Assembly: GCF_014202975.1 (NCBI RefSeq)
Contig: NZ_JACHHZ010000001.1
Location: forward strand, 558,001 to 622,000
Direction of reading: 5' to 3'
DNA length: 64,000 nucleotides
Origin: Povalibacter uvarum
Lineage (GTDB): Bacteria; Pseudomonadota; Gammaproteobacteria; Steroidobacterales; Steroidobacteraceae
The notes under the pieces: model-generated
What the model was told of the DNA's origin: nothing
Database searches by the model: none
The model's input: the letters and a program-made list of their open reading frames with translations, nothing else
Program-made: the position numbers and the translations under genes
Shown: one piece after another, positions 18,841-26,869 of the stretch
Numbering within the stretch: position 1 is the first letter of the stretch
Layout of the letters: the number at the start of each line of letters is the position of its first letter

Positions 18841-18849
18841 GGGGGGGGG

Positions 18850-20721
18850 TCAGCGCCTGAGGATGCCGAAGCCGTCCACGAGGCTCCGGAATCGTTCTGA
18901 AGAGCACATCCCCGAGAACCGGCCGAGCTCGAAGCGCGTGTTCGCGGAGACCTCGGAGGGGACCGACAGCACCGCCTGCTCATAACCCGCCTGCCGGACT
19001 GCGGTGACCACATTCTCGGGCGCATCGTCGCGAGTGCCGTTCGGATACGCAAAGCTGCGCACAGCCGTGCCGAGCTTGGACTCGAGCAGTCGCTTGCTTT
19101 CGGTGAGCTCCGCACCGAGCGTCTCGGAAGAGACCAGCGACAGGCTGGCATGAGAGGGCGAGTGATCGCCGATCTCGAAGCCCGCGTCCTTCAGCTGCCG
19201 CAGTTGCTCCCAGGTCATGGCGTCGTAGGGCTTCATGTCGGCGTCGGTGAGCGTGACGCCCAGTGAACGCTCGAGATCCTCGAGCGCTGCATGACGGACC
19301 GATTCGGTGACGAAGACGAGCTGATCCGCCAGCCGGTTCCAGGTGAGCTCGCGTTCGGCTTTGTTCGTCAGGTTCGCCTGTTGTCCTGCCCAGAATCCCG
19401 TCAGTTCGATGCTGCTCGCCGGAGCGCGATCGAGCAGTGCGCGGATGCGATCGGGCCAGAGATGGAGTTTCCGGTCGATGAAGCCTGTCGTGACGAAGAC
19501 CGTCGCGCGCAGGTCCAGCTCGCGCAACACGGGATAGGCGATGCGGAAGAAATCTTCATAGCCGTCATCGACCGTCACGACCGCTCGCGGTTTGCCGTTG
19601 CCGATCCGCTTTGCATCGAATAATTCCGACAGCGTGACGACGTCGCAGCGCGCCTTCAGGATGAGCATCTGGCTGCGGAACTCGTCCGGACTCATCGCGC
19701 GCTCGGCGGCTTTGCGGCCGAAGCGGTGGTACATGAAGATTCGCGGCTCCGCGCCTGTCAGCAATCGGACCGCGGGGGAGAGCGATCGCTTCAGCGCGTA
19801 GTGATTGTCGCCGCGCCGTTCGAACTCCGTCACCTTGCCCCGCGTGCGCATCGCGTTCAGCAGCGTGCGTCCCGTCGTCTTCCATGAATAGGCGGTCCAG
19901 GGATCCAGTGCGAGTCCCTGCGCGGCATCCTGGATCGCCGCCATCGGATGCTCGTGCATCCTGGCCCGTGCCCTGTTCGAGTAGGTATTGGCGAATGCAC
20001 GGCGCTGGATTTTCGGCGCCACAGCCTGCGGGTGCCGGCGCAGGAAGTTGTCCATGATCCGGAAGGCATTCGAGTAGCGACCGCGCCAGTTCTTCGACAT
20101 CTGGCCGGACCAGATGCGATACGCGTACGTCGACTGGGCCACGTAGTCGAAGTGATACCGGGCGCTGATGCGCAGCCACAGATCCCAGTCGATTCCCATC
20201 GCGAGCGACTCGTCGAAGCCGCCGACTTCTTCCATGCAGCGGCGCCGGACCATCGCCGTGCCGAAGGGAACGAAATTCCGCAGGAACAGCTCGTGCGTCA
20301 CCTGTCCGGAAAACTTCTCGGCGATTTCTCCGCCGAGGGATTTGCCGTGTTCGTCGATCGTGTCGGCCGGGCTGTAGACGACGCCCGTGCGCTCGGACTG
20401 CTGAAACTTCGGCAGCTGCAGTTCCAGTTTGTTCGGATACCAGTAGTCGTCGCCGTCGCAGAAGCCGATGAACTCGCCGCGCGAACGGCGTACGCCGTGG
20501 TTCTTGGCGGACGTCTGGCCCGCGTTGGGCTGCCAGATGTAGGTCAGGCGAGGGTCGGAGACACGGGCCACCAGATCGCGCGTGCCGTCAGTCGATCCGT
20601 CGTCGACGACGAGGAGCTCCAGATCGGCGACGGTCTGACCCAGGACGGAGTCGATCGCCTCTTTCAGGTAGTCGCCCGAGTTGTAAGTTGCGATGACGAC
20701 GCTGACGGTGGGAATGGACAT
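18850..20721 (-). CDS. Glycosyltransferase family 2 fused to a NodB-type deacetylase
   Basis: This ~623-aa protein combines two enzymes. The first ~250 residues are a soluble GT2 domain (SVVIATYNSGDYLKEAIDS, VVDDGSTDG, DxD-like FCDGDDYWYPN, QPNAGQTSAKNHGV). After a ~90-residue helical linker, the last ~290 residues are a family 4 deacetylase (VTVDDGYEDF with the catalytic Asp, FEIGDHSPSHASLS for the H-x3-H metal site, FAYPNG). It may add a GlcNAc-type sugar and deacetylate it. I start at the ATG before SIPTVSVV; a GTG 36 bases upstream (20757) is also possible. Neither has a good ribosome site. It converges on the GT2 gene with only nine G residues between the two stops. Confidence 0.85.
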   Translation of the reverse strand: MSIPTVSVVIATYNSGDYLKEAIDSVLGQTVADLELLVVDDGSTDGTRDLVARVSDPRLTYIWQPNAGQTSAKNHGVRRSRGEFIGFCDGDDYWYPNKLELQLPKFQQSERTGVVYSPADTIDEHGKSLGGEIAEKFSGQVTHELFLRNFVPFGTAMVRRRCMEEVGGFDESLAMGIDWDLWLRISARYHFDYVAQSTYAYRIWSGQMSKNWRGRYSNAFRIMDNFLRRHPQAVAPKIQRRAFANTYSNRARARMHEHPMAAIQDAAQGLALDPWTAYSWKTTGRTLLNAMRTRGKVTEFERRGDNHYALKRSLSPAVRLLTGAEPRIFMYHRFGRKAAERAMSPDEFRSQMLILKARCDVVTLSELFDAKRIGNGKPRAVVTVDDGYEDFFRIAYPVLRELDLRATVFVTTGFIDRKLHLWPDRIRALLDRAPASSIELTGFWAGQQANLTNKAERELTWNRLADQLVFVTESVRHAALEDLERSLGVTLTDADMKPYDAMTWEQLRQLKDAGFEIGDHSPSHASLSLVSSETLGAELTESKRLLESKLGTAVRSFAYPNGTRDDAPENVVTAVRQAGYEQAVLSVPSEVSANTRFELGRFSGMCSSERFRSLVDGFGILRR

Positions 20722-20835
20722 GCCGTGAGGAACCTGGGTGCTCTTACTCGCCTGCACAGACGGGCGAATCCCGCATGATAGCCACAGGGGAGGGTGGAAG
20801 CTGCCTGCAGGTCACAGTTTTTCCGTCGGAACGGC

Positions 20836-22290
20836 TCATTGCTGGCCGTATCGGGGTCGGTTGAACACAGCGCGTGAAGGCGCGCGTTGCGCTGGCACGG
20901 CACCGGGCGCGATTGCCGCCAGCTCGTCGCAACGTTGTTCCGCAACGATCCTCATGTTGTTCAGCGCCATCACCAGACCGGCGGCGAGCCACCAGTAGAT
21001 TTCGAGAAAGTCGTGGCCGAAGACGCCCAGGACGAGTCGCACCAGCGTGTAGACGATCAGGGCGTTCGTGGTCGCGAGCATCAGCCGCGCATCACCCAGT
21101 TCGGATGTCGCGAGCTCATTGGATCCCGCCAGCTGATTGGATCCCGGGGGTCCGGCGGCGCTGTGTCGCTCGAGCCTTTCGACGATCGCGCTGAACGAGC
21201 GGCGGCAGCGAAACGCCTTGCGCAACACCACGATGACCAGCGCGATGAAGCAGAGGAAGCCCTGGATGCCGGTTTCCGCCAGTACCTGCGTGTAGAGGTT
21301 GTGGGTGTCCTGTGCGTTTCGATCGTGCATTGCCTGGTACGTCGGAAAGCAGGCGATGCCCACACCGAGCGGATTGTCCGCGAACGCACCGAGTGAATCG
21401 AAGAACAGTCCCTTGCGGGTTGCCGAGGAGGCGCCTTCCGCCTCCACGCCGGTGAAGGAGGACATGAAGCGTTCTTTGTATTCCTGGGGGAAGACCGCGA
21501 CAGTCAGGATGCTCGCGCCGATGAAGATCATGATCAGCCGCATCTTCTTCTTGCCCGAGAACATGATGATCAGGAAGGCGGCGACGATCGCCGTCATGTA
21601 GCCGGTGCGCGATGCGGTGAACACGACGATGTTGATGACGAACACGAGCTGGATCGCGATGAGAATCTTCACCCAGCGGTTCTGGATCACGGGATAGAGA
21701 TACCAGACCCAGGGCACCAGGCTCACTATCTTTCCGGACAGCGAATTCGGATGTCCGAACATCGTTCCCGCGGTTCCGTGCAGTCGCGGCACGCCCTGGT
21801 TTTCCCACACCATGTTGCCGGTGATCTTTCCCAGGAACCCTTCCTGGCCGATCTTCATGAACGCGGCCAGCGAGGTGAGCAGGTAGATCCGCAGGGTGTG
21901 CGGCGATACGACGAACTGCGAGATGAGTACGCCGATCAGAGCAAGCTTCGCCACCCGGTTGAAGAAATTGAACCACGCGATGTTGAAGTCGATCGCGAGC
22001 GGCAGGCTCAGCGTGAGCACCACGATGAAGATGATGATGACGCGGGTGATATCGGAGTTGTCGTCGACCTTCCGCTTGCGCTGCGGCGCCCGGGAGCGGC
22101 TCTGCATTCGCATGATCGCCATGGCCGTGGCCGTGGCCGCGAGCAGGAACTCGAACCGGATCGTGCCCAGGAACGACACGCGCAGGCCCACTTCCAGCCA
22201 CCACACGAAGATCAGCAGATTGAATACGACGATCTGCGGGAGGCTGAGGGTCGGATACGAGGAAGGAATGGGGTTGGTGGTGGTGGCCAT
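20836..22290 (-). CDS. O-antigen-ligase-like polytopic membrane protein (WaaL/Wzy type)
   Basis: This 484-aa protein has about ten to eleven membrane segments. It also has a large extracytoplasmic loop around residues ~275-330, with the family-like ending DNPLGVGIACFPTYQAMHDRNAQDTHNLYTQ. The H-N pair followed by a Y-x-x-x-E-T-G-like segment (LAETGIQG) is the usual Wzy_C signature. The protein would polymerise repeat units or ligate glycan to an acceptor in the periplasm. It is the only Wzy/WaaL-like protein in the window, so polymerase for this exopolysaccharide is the better guess. It is on the same strand and 114 bases upstream of the GT2-deacetylase gene. Confidence 0.85.
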   Translation of the reverse strand: MATTTNPIPSSYPTLSLPQIVVFNLLIFVWWLEVGLRVSFLGTIRFEFLLAATATAMAIMRMQSRSRAPQRKRKVDDNSDITRVIIIFIVVLTLSLPLAIDFNIAWFNFFNRVAKLALIGVLISQFVVSPHTLRIYLLTSLAAFMKIGQEGFLGKITGNMVWENQGVPRLHGTAGTMFGHPNSLSGKIVSLVPWVWYLYPVIQNRWVKILIAIQLVFVINIVVFTASRTGYMTAIVAAFLIIMFSGKKKMRLIMIFIGASILTVAVFPQEYKERFMSSFTGVEAEGASSATRKGLFFDSLGAFADNPLGVGIACFPTYQAMHDRNAQDTHNLYTQVLAETGIQGFLCFIALVIVVLRKAFRCRRSFSAIVERLERHSAAGPPGSNQLAGSNELATSELGDARLMLATTNALIVYTLVRLVLGVFGHDFLEIYWWLAAGLVMALNNMRIVAEQRCDELAAIAPGAVPAQRAPSRAVFNRPRYGQQ

Positions 22291-22631
22291 GGTTGCGCGC
22301 GGCGGTCTCCGGATCGCCGCTGTCGGAATTCTTGACTCCTCGGACTATGTTACAGGCCCGACTCATCCTAAGTAATGTTGGTGATCTGTGACTGCGTCAC
22401 AGGTCGGCCGCGGGCCCCGGGGCTACGATTTCCCGGCTCGGAGCGATGGGCGCCTTTCCGCCCCGATTGGACCGCCGAATAGACCGCCGAATAGACCGCC
22501 GAATAGACCGCCGAATAGACCGCCGAATAGACCGTAAGACGCGTTGAAATCCCGGCGGGCGCTCGTCAGACTCGCCGCGCCTGTGCGACCCGGTTGGGCT
22601 GCCGCGGGCTATTACAGGGTAAGAATTTCCA
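22291..22631. promoter_or_regulatory. Divergent regulatory region between the ligase-like gene and the Gtr-like cassette
   Basis: This 341-base gap has no credible gene. It holds a perfect dyad CTGTGAC-TGC-GTCACAG at 22386-22402 and a 12-base tandem repeat at 22470-22534. Both divergent genes presumably have their promoters here. I could not assign confident -35/-10 elements. A short minus-strand reading frame across the repeat encodes repeated SIRR and overlaps the start of the next gene; I do not regard it as real. Confidence 0.5.
22470..22534. repeat. 12-bp tandem repeat, five full copies
   Basis: The unit GACCGCCGAATA starts at 22470, 22482, 22494, 22506 and 22518, followed by a partial GACCG. 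Copies are identical. The array lies ~98 bases upstream of the GtrB-like start. Perfect short arrays like this vary in copy number by slippage, so it could tune spacing in the upstream region. Confidence 0.95.
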
Positions 22632-23633
22632 ATGCAACAACTCAGCGACCACGCACTCCCGACCGCTACCGTATCGGCGCCTCTCGCCCTTGCCTCCACC
22701 GACGTCACGCTCAGTGTCGTGGTGCCCCTCTACAACGAGGAGCTGGTCATCGGTGCGATGTACGATCGATTGACCAAGGCGCTCAAGGGCTGCGTCGACA
22801 GCTACGAGATCGTGATGGTCAACGACGGCAGCCGCGACAAGACCGTCCAGCTGGCGCTCGACATCTGCCGCAAGGACAAGGCAGTCAAGCTCATCAATTT
22901 CTCACGCAATTTCGGTCACCAGATCGCGATCACCGCCGGCATGGACCGCACCCGCGGCAAGTGCATCGTCGTCATCGACGCTGACCTGCAGGACCCGCCG
23001 GAAGTGATTGCCGAGATGCTCGAGAAGTGGCGGCAGGGCTATCACGTCGTGTACGGCGTGCGCGCCCACCGCAAGGGCGAATCCTGGTTCAAGAAGATCA
23101 CCGCGAAGATGTTCTACCGGCTCCTGCGTCGCATGACGGCGGTGCAGATTCCGGTCGACACGGGCGACTTCCGCCTGATCGATCGTCGCGTGCTCGACCA
23201 GTTGTACCGGATGCGTGAGCAGGCGCGGTTCGTGCGCGGCATGGTGAGCTGGGTCGGATTCAAGCAGGGCGAAGTGCAGTTCGTGCGCGAAGAGCGCTTC
23301 GCCGGCGAGACGAAGTATCCGTTCAAGAAAATGCTGAAGTTCGCCATCGATGGCGTGCTGTCGTTCTCACAGGTGCCGCTGAAGCTCGCATCGGCATTCG
23401 GCCTGCTGGCCGCCGGCGTGAGTTTCCTGGCGATGGTGTACGGCCTGGTGCAGAAGGCGTTCTATCCGGAGACGGTCGTCCCTGGCTGGGCATCGACCTT
23501 TTCCGCCGTCCTCTTCCTCGGCGGCGTGCAGCTGATCTGCCTCGGCATTCTCGGTGAATACGTGGGCCGCATCTACGAAGAAGTGAAGCGCCGGCCGCTC
23601 TACGTGGTGCAGGACGAAGTCAATTTCGAATGA
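22632..23633 (+). CDS. GtrB-like polyprenyl-phosphate glycosyltransferase
   Basis: This 333-aa GT2 enzyme of the DPM1/GtrB/ArnC type transfers a sugar from a nucleotide donor to undecaprenyl phosphate on the cytoplasmic face. Motifs are VVVPLYNEELVIGAMYDRL, VNDGSRDKT, the DxD-like VIDADLQDPPE, and DTGDFRLIDRRV. Two C-terminal membrane helices (~235-260 and ~275-300) anchor it. The ending EYVGRIYEEVKRRPLYVV is the family tail. The next two overlapping genes encode a GtrA flippase and a GT-C transferase, making a three-part Gtr-like cassette. Confidence 0.92.
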   Translation: MQQLSDHALPTATVSAPLALASTDVTLSVVVPLYNEELVIGAMYDRLTKALKGCVDSYEIVMVNDGSRDKTVQLALDICRKDKAVKLINFSRNFGHQIAITAGMDRTRGKCIVVIDADLQDPPEVIAEMLEKWRQGYHVVYGVRAHRKGESWFKKITAKMFYRLLRRMTAVQIPVDTGDFRLIDRRVLDQLYRMREQARFVRGMVSWVGFKQGEVQFVREERFAGETKYPFKKMLKFAIDGVLSFSQVPLKLASAFGLLAAGVSFLAMVYGLVQKAFYPETVVPGWASTFSAVLFLGGVQLICLGILGEYVGRIYEEVKRRPLYVVQDEVNFE

Positions 23634-24040
23634 TGGGCAGCGCCCGACAGTTCCTCGTCTTCGCCCTGATCGGAGTCATCAACACGGCGGTGCACTTCGT
23701 CGTGTTCGTCCTGTTGCTGCGCGTGTTCGGTGTACCGATGCTGGCGGCGTCGGCGATCGGCTACTGCGCAGGCGTAGCGAACAGCTACGTCATGAACCGG
23801 TTGTGGACGTTCAAGGTCACGACGCGCGCGAACTCGAAGGAGTTCCTGCGATTCGCGGCGGTGAACGTCGTCTCGCTCGGCATCAACCTGCTGGTTCTGA
23901 AGTACCTCACCGAGAGTGCGGGGCTGGGTCCGGAGGTCGCGCAGATCGGAGCGATCGGAGCGTCACTGGTGGCGAACTTTGCCGGCAACAAGTGGTGGGC
24001 CTTCGCGGGTGCGCGCGAACCCCGGGATCAACTGAAATGA
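23630..24040 (+). CDS. GtrA-family lipid-linked sugar flippase
   Basis: This 136-aa protein has four membrane helices and the GtrA pattern: FLVFALIGVINTAVHFVVF, a GYCAGVANSYVMNRLWTF loop, and a C-terminal ANFAGNKWWAF. It would flip the sugar-phosphate-undecaprenyl made by the preceding enzyme. The ATG overlaps the upstream stop (ATGA) and its own stop overlaps the next start (ATGA), so the three genes are tightly coupled. Length is normal for the family. Confidence 0.92.
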   Translation: MMGSARQFLVFALIGVINTAVHFVVFVLLLRVFGVPMLAASAIGYCAGVANSYVMNRLWTFKVTTRANSKEFLRFAAVNVVSLGINLLVLKYLTESAGLGPEVAQIGAIGASLVANFAGNKWWAFAGAREPRDQLK

Positions 24041-25692
24041 ATGGCAGCAAGGCGATGCCGGCACTCCTCGATACTCTGAAGAAGCCGACGACCTTCGGTT
24101 TGCTCGCGCTGTTTGCCGTAGCGATCCTGCTGCGTGTCAGCGTCATCGGGGTCGGCGCGCCGCACATCACGATCGACGACGACACGGCGTTCGAAGGCGG
24201 ATTCCTGGTCTGGTTCGGACAGGCGCCGCCGCAGCGCATGTACATCGAGAGCTGGCTCTACGGCCTCGTCTGCATCGTCGTCTATGTTGGCAAGGTATTC
24301 GGTGGACTCGTCGGCACTGGTATCGGCGTCAATCTCGTCGCTGACGCCTACCGCGATTTCTACGCCGATCCGAGCGCCTACGTGCTTGCGTACAGATGGT
24401 TCACGCTCTTCGTGGATCTCGTCTCGACCTGGTTGATCTATCGCATCGCGCGTCACGTGCTGGGCGATCGATGGGGCGGTTGGGCGGCCGTCATCGTCGC
24501 TGCGATGTATGTTCTTTCCTACAACATCCTGTGGTCGGGCATCGTCGCTCGTCCGGACTCCTTCCTGACTCTCTACTGTGCCCTGGGGTTGCTGTTCTAC
24601 CTGCGCTCCGACGCGGGCCGGCAAACCGGCTGGCTCATCGCAAGCGCCGTGTTCCTGGGAATAGCAGGAGGCCAGAAGCTTCACGGGGCATTCCTCGCGA
24701 TCTTCCTGAGCATCGATCTGCTGCGTGTCCACGGACTGCGCAACGGCTTCGGGAAATTCGCGCTGCTCGCTGGCATCTCGGGATTCTTCTTCTGCGTCGC
24801 CGCCGGATCGCCGCTGTTCGATCCGCTCATGTACCTCAAGCTGCGCATGGCTAACGTCAAGGATGATGCGTCGCCGTGGATCCTGTGGGGCGAGCAGTTC
24901 GTGACGCTTCTGCGCGGCACCGGCTGGATCATCGTTCCTGCAACCCTTGTGGGCATCTGGATGGCCTTCGTCGCCCGAGGCACCAAAGAAGCGGAGCGGA
25001 TTGGAACCCTCGCCGTGGTCGCCCTGGGCTGGCTGCTCCTGTTCGGTTCGATACGCCAGATGCGGGCCTACTGGATGCTGCCCGCGTTGCCGGTGTTCTA
25101 CGTGATGGCGGTACATGCGCTCAGCAGCATGCGAGCGCGGACAGTCGGGCTCGCCGCATCCGCAGCGATGCTGGCGGTGCTGGCTGCTCAATCGGTGAAG
25201 CAGATCTCGGATCTGCGGGCGGCGCCATATCAGGAGTTGCAGCAATGGGCGTTCGAGGACGCTCGTGATCGCGCGTTCTACGTGCTCGGCTACGATGCGC
25301 TGACGGCGCCGAAGAACACGCAATGCATGGCCCGCACGCGACAGGTCGTTCAGCACCTGCTGGATCAGGATCGTGCGGCAGGCGTGTCGTTCACGGAGCG
25401 ACACGTGAAGAACTGGGAGGAGCGCACGACGCTCATGCTCTTCGACATGCTCGGGAGCAAGTTCGACCCGGGCTACGAGTTCTACGATTTCCACAGCGCG
25501 CCGCCGGAAGTCTTCGGCAGCGTCGTCGGATGGGACGCCATCCAGTTCCTGGTGGTCCAGGACCGGTTCGATCTCGACCTCGCGCCGGCCGTTCGCGATC
25601 TGCTGGACAGTCAGTTCGAGTTCGTCGCGGAGAAGACGGGTGCGGGCGGCGGCGATGCCGGCCTGAAGTACAGGATCTACCGAAGGCGATGA
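24037..25692 (+). CDS. GT-C fold membrane glycosyltransferase (family 39-like)
   Basis: This 551-aa polytopic protein has about eleven membrane segments. The first periplasmic loop has the acidic motif expected of GT-C enzymes (ITIDDDTAFEGG near residues 40-52), which in the family binds the polyprenyl-linked donor. A soluble C-terminal region of ~130 residues follows the last helix. It would use the lipid-linked sugar from the GtrB/GtrA-like proteins to modify a periplasmic acceptor. I start at ATG 24037, overlapping the GtrA stop. An upstream in-frame extension to 23803 is just the GtrA gene read in another frame. Its stop overlaps the next gene by four bases. Confidence 0.82.
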   Translation: MNGSKAMPALLDTLKKPTTFGLLALFAVAILLRVSVIGVGAPHITIDDDTAFEGGFLVWFGQAPPQRMYIESWLYGLVCIVVYVGKVFGGLVGTGIGVNLVADAYRDFYADPSAYVLAYRWFTLFVDLVSTWLIYRIARHVLGDRWGGWAAVIVAAMYVLSYNILWSGIVARPDSFLTLYCALGLLFYLRSDAGRQTGWLIASAVFLGIAGGQKLHGAFLAIFLSIDLLRVHGLRNGFGKFALLAGISGFFFCVAAGSPLFDPLMYLKLRMANVKDDASPWILWGEQFVTLLRGTGWIIVPATLVGIWMAFVARGTKEAERIGTLAVVALGWLLLFGSIRQMRAYWMLPALPVFYVMAVHALSSMRARTVGLAASAAMLAVLAAQSVKQISDLRAAPYQELQQWAFEDARDRAFYVLGYDALTAPKNTQCMARTRQVVQHLLDQDRAAGVSFTERHVKNWEERTTLMLFDMLGSKFDPGYEFYDFHSAPPEVFGSVVGWDAIQFLVVQDRFDLDLAPAVRDLLDSQFEFVAEKTGAGGGDAGLKYRIYRRR

Positions 25693-26852
25693 GCGCGGCG
25701 ACCGCAGCGGCGCCTCCCCGGCGCCGGATCATGCACCTCATCGAATCCGCGGGCATCTACGGTGCCGAGAGCGTGATTCTCAATCTCTCGCGGGAAATGC
25801 AGGCGGACGGCAGGTTCGTCCCCGTCGTCGGCTGCATCGTCCAGAAAGCGGACGAGCACACCGACCTCGTCGATGTCGCCGCGACCTACGGCATCGAGGC
25901 TCATCGCATCAGGATTTCGAACAAGCTCGTGCCCTTCGATCTGCTGCTGGCCGCGAAGCGGCTGCGGGCGCTTCGCATCGATGCGATCCACTGTCACGGC
26001 TACAAGCCGGGTGTGTTCGCGTACCTCATCGGCAAGCTGACCGGCATCGAGGTCGTCGCAACCTGTCACCTGTGGTTCATGGACAGCTACGCGCCGTGGA
26101 AGATGCGCGTCATGATCTCGATCGAGAAGCGGCTGTACAGTCGCTACAAGGCGGTTGTCGCCGTGTCGGACCAGATCCAGCGCATCCTGCTCGAGAACGG
26201 CGTCCGGCCGGAACGCACACGAGTGATCAAGAACGGCATCGTGCTGGCCGACTACGAGAGCGAGCGGCACAGCGAGGCTCCGCGGGATTCGATCCGGGTA
26301 TTGAACGTAGCTCGGCTGGCTGAGCAGAAGGCTCAGACGGATCTGATCGCCGCGGCTGGTGTGCTCGCTTCACGGAAGGTGAACACGGAGATTCTGATCG
26401 TCGGTGAGGGCGAGCTGCGCCCCGCGCTCGAGAAGCAGATCGCGGACCAGGGATCGGGCAGCAGCGTGCGGCTGCTGGGATTTCGCGACGACGTGAGAAA
26501 GCTTCTGTCGGACTCGGACATCTTCGTCCTCGCTTCGCTCGATGAAGGCATGCCGATCAGTCTTTTGGAGGCTGTCGCGTCGCGAGTGCCCGTGATCGTG
26601 ACGCCGGTCGGCGATATTCCGAAGCTCATTTCGGATGGCGAAAGCGGCATCGTCGTCGAGCCGAAGGAGCCAGCAATGCTTGCAGCCGCGATTCAACGGC
26701 TGGCCATGGATGCGCAGTTGCGCCGTACGCTGGCGGAGCGCGCGTGGCATCGCCTGCAGCAGACTTTCTCGAGCAGGCAGATGTTCGAGGGGTACGCGGA
26801 GGTGTATGAGGGATTGCTGCGGAATCGGCCAGCTGGCCCGCTAGCCAGCTAG
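25689..26852 (+). CDS. Glycosyltransferase family 4
   Basis: This 387-aa GT-B enzyme is cytoplasmic. The N-terminal half opens with IMHLIESAGIYGAESVILNLSREM, with the GGAE-like acceptor loop. The C-terminal half has VLNVARLAEQKAQTDLIAA, EILIVGEGELR, and the donor-binding E-x7-E block (ASLDEGMPISLLEAVASRVPVI). It is a retaining transferase of the family that includes WcaL and GumH-type enzymes; sugar specificity is not readable. The ATG overlaps the preceding stop. A longer frame to 25323 overlaps the GT-C gene and is rejected. Confidence 0.9.
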   Translation: MSAATAAAPPRRRIMHLIESAGIYGAESVILNLSREMQADGRFVPVVGCIVQKADEHTDLVDVAATYGIEAHRIRISNKLVPFDLLLAAKRLRALRIDAIHCHGYKPGVFAYLIGKLTGIEVVATCHLWFMDSYAPWKMRVMISIEKRLYSRYKAVVAVSDQIQRILLENGVRPERTRVIKNGIVLADYESERHSEAPRDSIRVLNVARLAEQKAQTDLIAAAGVLASRKVNTEILIVGEGELRPALEKQIADQGSGSSVRLLGFRDDVRKLLSDSDIFVLASLDEGMPISLLEAVASRVPVIVTPVGDIPKLISDGESGIVVEPKEPAMLAAAIQRLAMDAQLRRTLAERAWHRLQQTFSSRQMFEGYAEVYEGLLRNRPAGPLAS

Positions 26853-26856
26853 CGGG
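26837..26856. terminator. Hairpin between convergent glycosyltransferase genes
   Basis: CCCGCTAG (26837-26844) pairs with CTAGCGGG (26849-26856) around a CCAG loop. The stop codon of the upstream GT4 gene lies in the right arm. There is no T run, so it may be a weak bidirectional terminator or simply an mRNA 3'-end stabiliser. Confidence 0.4.
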
Positions 26857-26869
26857 AAAGGGCCGCTTC

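Noticed and set aside
22397-22708. Minus-strand frame encoding SIRR repeats
   Set aside because: It arises from the 12-bp tandem repeat in intergenic DNA and runs into the start of the GtrB-like gene on the other strand.
23803-24036. N-terminal extension of the GT-C gene
   Set aside because: It is the GtrA gene in another frame; the overlap start ATGA at 24037 is far more likely.
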